Origin: Candidatus Cloacimonas sp. 4484_140
GTDB lineage: Bacteria; Cloacimonadota; Cloacimonadia; JGIOTU-2
NCBI GenBank assembly: GCA_002049945.1
Contig: MVCT01000021.1
Span: 1 to 9,367, forward strand
Direction: 5' to 3'
DNA length: 9,367 bases
The translations under genes were made by a program, and so were the position numbers. The notes under the pieces are model-generated. The model was not told where the DNA came from. It ran no database searches and saw only the letters and a program-made list of their open reading frames with translations. Of the stretch, positions 5,925-9,367 are shown piece by piece (position 1 is the first letter of the stretch; the number at the start of each line of letters is the position of its first letter).

Positions 5925-5944
5925 AACAAGAGGAACAAGAGGAG
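5925..5944 (+). promoter_or_regulatory. Tandem 9-bp repeat duplicating the frr ribosome binding site
   Basis: AACAAGAGG occurs twice back to back (5925-5933 and 5934-5942). The second copy continues into AGGAG (5940-5944), six bases before the frr ATG. The first copy gives a second SD-like AGAGG nine bases further upstream. It may be a standby ribosome site or simply a slipped-strand duplication. Confidence 0.6.
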
Positions 5945-5950
5945 TTAATA

Positions 5951-6514
5951 ATGCAAGAATTAGAGTCGATTTACAAGGACACTCGCGACAAAATGGATAA
6001 AACCATTGAAGCGCTTCGAAAAGAGCTCATGAAAATTCGAACCGGTAAAGCTAATATTTCACTTCTCGATGATATTTCAGTAGATTATTACGGACAGCCC
6101 TCTCCTATTAATCATGTAGGTACGATTTCTGTACCTGAAGCCCGACTGATACTCATCAATCCGTGGGAAAAGAATATGTTGCAAGTTATTGAAAAAGCGA
6201 TACTTGCTTCTGACCTTGGCATCACACCGCAAAATGACGGCAATGTGATCCGGCTTGCTTTTCCACCTCTTACTGAAGATAGAAGAAAAGATCTTGGCAA
6301 GTTGGTGAAGAAGCATGGAGAAGAAGCAAAGATATCAGTTCGAAATATAAGAAGAACTGCAAATGATGATATTAAAAAACTCGAAAAAGACAGCACTATC
6401 TCTGAAGATAATTCCAAAGATGGTTTGGATGAAATTCAAGAAATTACTGATGAATTTACCAAAAAGATAGACGAAATTGTCGATCATAAAGATAAAGAAA
6501 TTATGGAGATTTAA
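5951..6514 (+). CDS. frr: Ribosome recycling factor
   Basis: Splits the post-termination 70S ribosome together with EF-G so the subunits can be reused. The 187-residue length matches the family (about 185). Characteristic blocks are LRKELMKIRTGKANISLLDD (23-42), VDYYGQPSPINHVGTISVPE (45-64), NPWEKNMLQVIEKAI (71-85) and the central PPLTEDRRKDLGKLVKKHGE (105-124). The next segment, AKISVRNIRRTANDDIKKLE, begins helix 3 of the three-helix bundle. The order pyrH-frr is conserved in many bacteria. Its last codons carry GGAGA (6505-6509), the likely ribosome binding site for the ferredoxin gene six bases downstream. Confidence 0.98.
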   Translation: MQELESIYKDTRDKMDKTIEALRKELMKIRTGKANISLLDDISVDYYGQPSPINHVGTISVPEARLILINPWEKNMLQVIEKAILASDLGITPQNDGNVIRLAFPPLTEDRRKDLGKLVKKHGEEAKISVRNIRRTANDDIKKLEKDSTISEDNSKDGLDEIQEITDEFTKKIDEIVDHKDKEIMEI

Positions 6515-6520
6515 AGTATT

Positions 6521-6700
6521 ATGAGCTTTATTATAACCTCTGATTGTATTAAATGCGGCGCCTGCGTTGAAGTATGCCCGGAAAACGCAATAGTCGAAGA
6601 CGTCACACAATACATAATTACCGATGATTGCATAGAGTGCGAACTGTGCCTTAAAGAATGCCATCTCGACGCCATAAAAGGTAACAATAACAAAAAATAA
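6521..6700 (+). CDS. Small 2[4Fe-4S] bacterial-type ferredoxin
   Basis: A 59-residue electron carrier. Two CX2CX2CX3C motifs are present: Cys9, 12, 15, 19 and Cys37, 40, 43, 47, in the cluster-swapped arrangement expected for two [4Fe-4S] clusters. The first motif ends in the usual CP (EVCPENAI). The second ends CH (KECHLDAI), with His where Pro is typical. No signal peptide is seen, so it is cytoplasmic. The ATG is six bases after the frr stop; GGAGA at 6505-6509 lies 11 bases upstream, a little far, suggesting reliance on coupling with frr. GC content is about 39%, which gives no hint of foreign origin. The redox partner is not in the window and the specific role is unknown. Confidence 0.92.
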   Translation: MSFIITSDCIKCGACVEVCPENAIVEDVTQYIITDDCIECELCLKECHLDAIKGNNNKK

Positions 6701-6704
6701 TACT

Positions 6705-9326
6705 ATGAACTTTGAAAATAAGTGCACGATCGACAGGCGAACAAATGCCATAATCGGACTGGTTGTTTTTCTGTCTGTTTTTATTATCTATTATATCACA
6801 AAACCTGTGTCACTCTCATTTTGGGATTGCGGTGAGTATATTTCATGCAGCTCAATTCTTGGTGTTCCACATCCTCCGGGAAATCCATTTTATATACTAC
6901 TCGGGAAATTTTTCACACTCCTCCCGTTTGGACTTTCACATGCTCAGAAAGTAAGTCTGCTTTCAATTTTCTTTAGCTGTTTTGCCTCTCTTTTTGTCTA
7001 TCTCTCTATTGTGAAGCTTGTTGCAATCTGGGAAACCAAACAGATATATGCATATATTGCAGGAGTTTTTGGTGCGCTCTTTATCGCTTTTTCACAAGAA
7101 TTCTGGTTAAATGCGATCGAAGCGGAGGTGTATGGAGGATTATCATTCTTCATAGCACTTATTATATGGCTAACGCTAATCTGGACTGAAAAGCAAAAGA
7201 ACTTCAACCATCAGAATATATTACTACTCATCGTGTATCTATTCTTTCTCGGATTCAGCGTGCATCAGACGACATTGCAAATCGCACCGGCAGTACTGCT
7301 GATCGTAGTTCTTCCATTATTAAAATTTGATAAGAATTTCTATAAAAAACTTGCGATCTTCGTGGTCATAGGACTTGCTCTTTACTATATTTTCTATCTT
7401 GTGGGAACCGGATTTGGACAAGGCAGTCTTGGAAAATATATCTTTGCACTTTTTGTTATAAGTGTGCTGATATATTACCTTAGAGATTACGTGCAGCCGC
7501 AAGTGTGGTTTTTTGCGCTGTTGATGGTTATTCTCGGTCTGAGCACACACCTCATCCTTCCGATACGTGCAGCAGCAGATCCTTTCATTAATGAAGGTGA
7601 TCCGTCAACGTTGCAGCGGTTCATGGATTATGTCTTCAGGAAGCAGTATGGTCCGACCAGTTTTACTATACGGCGTGCTCCAATTTTCATGCAGCTCGAT
7701 TTTCATTTCCTCAGATATTTCAGCTGGCAGTTCTTTGATGCTCAGGTCATAAGTAATTTTCTGAATGTATCAAGACAGTTTATACATACGATTTTCCAAT
7801 TCATTGTTGTTGCACTCGGTTTGACCGGTTTTTACTATCAATTCAAAAAAAGCAAGCGCTCATTCATTTACCTTGCATCATTTTTCATCATGGCAAGCAT
7901 TGCTATGATACTTGTGATGAATCTCTCGTCTGCAGAAGTTCGAGACAGACCGTACTTTTTCATCACTGCTTATATGCTGTGGGCATTTTGGATGGGCATT
8001 GGAGCAATGGGAATCGTGCGATATCTAAGAAAGAGATCGAAGATACTTTCGATCATTGCACTTTGTCTTCTTGCTACTTTGCCGATAATAAATATGGCTT
8101 CTCATTATCATAAAAATGACAGAAGCCAGGAACTTCTTTCACTCGAGTACGGTACCAATTTCTTAAATGGACTTGATAAAAATGCCATAATTTTCACGAA
8201 CGGTGATAATGATACATTCCCGCTCTGGTACTCTCAGGCAGTTTATGATCCTAATGCAGAAGAGTATTTTCTTGAGGAAGATACACTTCTCTTCGAAGAG
8301 ATCAAAGGATTCTCAATTTCAGATAAGGAAGATATTCCAAGAAAAACACAGACCAAACTGAATGAAGCTTATATGGCTAAGAAGGACCTTGGTGGCATTC
8401 GTAAGGATGTTTCTGTCGCAAATCTTAGTCTTCTCAATACACCATGGTATATAAAACAACTTCGAGATTTTGAAGGCATTGAGATCAATTTATCTGATAA
8501 ACAGATCGATGCGCTTCATCCGATCCAACTTGCCAATGAAGCGAATTTCAGGGTCGGCGATATAAAGCTCACTTTTCCAAAGGATAAACAACTCTTCGTT
8601 AAAGATCAGATGGTTTTGCAGATCATAAAAGATAACTATGGTAAACGACCAATATACTTTGCGGTTACAGTCGCAGACCGTGTAAGTTTCGATGAATATC
8701 TTCAGAGCGAAGGCATGGCGGACAGATTGGTCTCGACAAAGGCAAAATATCAGATAAATGCTCCTCGACTTAATCATAATATTGAAAATGTGTTTGAATA
8801 TAACTCCATCTACAATGAAGATCTCTACAAAGACGAGAACATGAAGCGTCTGATCAACAATTATGGGGCCGATTTTATGCGTATGTCCACAACCTTCTAT
8901 CAGAATGGAGATTACGAGAATGCAGTTAAGTATCTCAAGAAGGCAATGGATTTTGTGAAAGAAAAGGATAGATACTTACCGAGTCTTGCAAATCTCTATT
9001 ACGAAATGGGCTTGTACGACAGCGCTCTGAGCGTGATCGAACCCCTATTACAAAAGAATCCTGAAGATGCTCAGCTTATATATCTTGAAGTAGAGTTTCT
9101 TGTGAAAAATGAGGATATTGCAACTGCTCTCAATACTCTTGAAGATTTCATTATTAAACATACTGATCAGCACTATTTCCTCAACAGATATATAAACATT
9201 GTAAGGAGCAATCCCGACTATGCCGAAAGAGCTGTTGACTACATGGATGAACTGATCAAACAGAATCCGAAAAATAAATCATTCCAGCAGTTTAAAGCCC
9301 AACTTGAAGGTATTAATAAAAAGTAG
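6705..9326 (+). CDS. DUF2723 (TMEM260-like) GT-C membrane glycosyltransferase with C-terminal TPRs
   Basis: An 873-residue polytopic membrane protein. Residues 14-33 form the first membrane segment. The family signature follows at once: FWDCGEY (39-45), whose acidic pair is in the position of the catalytic/metal residues of GT-C enzymes, and PHPPGNPFYILLGK (55-68). About ten hydrophobic segments extend to residue 465. Further family motifs are NEGDPSTLQRFMDYVFRKQYG (296-316, read in two halves), EVRDRPYFF (411-419), TNGDNDTFPLWY (498-509) and SLLNTPWYIKQL (575-586). After a soluble region, helical repeats at about 724-862 look like three to four TPRs, e.g. GDYENAVKYLKKAM and GLYDSALSVIEPLL. 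Human TMEM260 is a protein O-mannosyltransferase, so protein O-glycosylation from a lipid-linked sugar is likely; donor and target are unknown. The start has no clear ribosome binding site and lies four bases after the ferredoxin stop, so coupling is likely. Confidence 0.9.
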   Translation: MNFENKCTIDRRTNAIIGLVVFLSVFIIYYITKPVSLSFWDCGEYISCSSILGVPHPPGNPFYILLGKFFTLLPFGLSHAQKVSLLSIFFSCFASLFVYLSIVKLVAIWETKQIYAYIAGVFGALFIAFSQEFWLNAIEAEVYGGLSFFIALIIWLTLIWTEKQKNFNHQNILLLIVYLFFLGFSVHQTTLQIAPAVLLIVVLPLLKFDKNFYKKLAIFVVIGLALYYIFYLVGTGFGQGSLGKYIFALFVISVLIYYLRDYVQPQVWFFALLMVILGLSTHLILPIRAAADPFINEGDPSTLQRFMDYVFRKQYGPTSFTIRRAPIFMQLDFHFLRYFSWQFFDAQVISNFLNVSRQFIHTIFQFIVVALGLTGFYYQFKKSKRSFIYLASFFIMASIAMILVMNLSSAEVRDRPYFFITAYMLWAFWMGIGAMGIVRYLRKRSKILSIIALCLLATLPIINMASHYHKNDRSQELLSLEYGTNFLNGLDKNAIIFTNGDNDTFPLWYSQAVYDPNAEEYFLEEDTLLFEEIKGFSISDKEDIPRKTQTKLNEAYMAKKDLGGIRKDVSVANLSLLNTPWYIKQLRDFEGIEINLSDKQIDALHPIQLANEANFRVGDIKLTFPKDKQLFVKDQMVLQIIKDNYGKRPIYFAVTVADRVSFDEYLQSEGMADRLVSTKAKYQINAPRLNHNIENVFEYNSIYNEDLYKDENMKRLINNYGADFMRMSTTFYQNGDYENAVKYLKKAMDFVKEKDRYLPSLANLYYEMGLYDSALSVIEPLLQKNPEDAQLIYLEVEFLVKNEDIATALNTLEDFIIKHTDQHYFLNRYINIVRSNPDYAERAVDYMDELIKQNPKNKSFQQFKAQLEGINKK

Positions 9327-9340
9327 TAAGGATTGAATAA

Positions 9341-9367
9341 ATAGGGGAGTGTGAGCTTAGCTGAGAC
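9341..9367 (+). promoter_or_regulatory. Possible 5' end of a TPP riboswitch, cut by the window edge
   Basis: AGGGGAG at 9343-9349 followed by GCTGAGA near 9360-9366 resembles the conserved opening of the thiamine-pyrophosphate element (GGGG-x-G, a variable stem, then GCTGAGA). It begins 15-17 bases after the preceding stop codon. The expected variable stem between the two blocks pairs poorly here, and the second conserved half (ACCTGA and GCGTAGGGA) would lie beyond the edge. The call is tentative. Confidence 0.25.

Noticed and set aside
6335..6751. 138-codon open frame on the minus strand opposite frr and the ferredoxin
   Set aside because: It is antisense to two genes with clear family motifs, is Phe/Val-rich as expected from complementing Lys/Asp-rich codons, and matches no family I recognise.
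9351..9367. GTG start of a new gene at 9351
   Set aside because: The GGGGAG site would be only one base away, too close for initiation, and only five codons are visible.

Overview
The window is AT-rich bacterial DNA. All convincing genes are on the + strand, and almost all have a clear AGGAG-type ribosome binding site. The mix points to the FCB superphylum or a neighbouring uncultivated lineage. The last gene is a DUF2723/TMEM260-type membrane glycosyltransferase with C-terminal TPRs, a family common in Bacteroidota, Cloacimonadota and relatives. The consistent Shine-Dalgarno use argues against Bacteroidota proper, so a Cloacimonadota-like organism is a reasonable guess. No 16S gene is present, and the assignment is inference only.

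Layout: (1) 23-1943, hflK and hflC, a two-gene unit for a membrane band-7/SPFH complex that normally surrounds the FtsH protease. (2) 1944-2580, a 637-nt gap without a gene. It holds an imperfect inverted-repeat element (about 2012-2168), a degenerate direct repeat flanking it, a further nested inverted repeat (2237-2334), and a sigma70-like promoter before rplM. (3) 2581-6514, a classical translation cluster: rplM, rpsI, rpsB, tsf, pyrH, frr. It has a strong candidate leader hairpin before rpsB and a possible internal promoter before frr. (4) 6521-6700, a 59-residue two-cluster 4Fe-4S ferredoxin tucked between frr and the next gene. (5) 6705-9326, the DUF2723 glycosyltransferase. (6) 9327-9367, a short tail that resembles the 5' end of a TPP riboswitch but is cut off by the window edge.

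The translation genes belong together. L13, S9 and S2 are ribosomal proteins; EF-Ts recharges EF-Tu with GTP; PyrH makes UDP for pyrimidine nucleotides; RRF splits post-termination ribosomes. Ferredoxin and the glycosyltransferase follow at 6-nt and 4-nt gaps, so they are probably co-transcribed with frr although their functions are unrelated.

The standout feature is in rpsB. The predicted S2 protein is 341 residues, about 100 longer than usual. Its extra tail runs from an acidic segment to a lysine-rich segment and ends in a textbook C2H2 (TFIIIA-type) zinc finger. A eukaryote-like finger on a core bacterial ribosomal protein is the best candidate here for something undescribed. The intergenic repeat element and the rpsB leader hairpin are the next most interesting.
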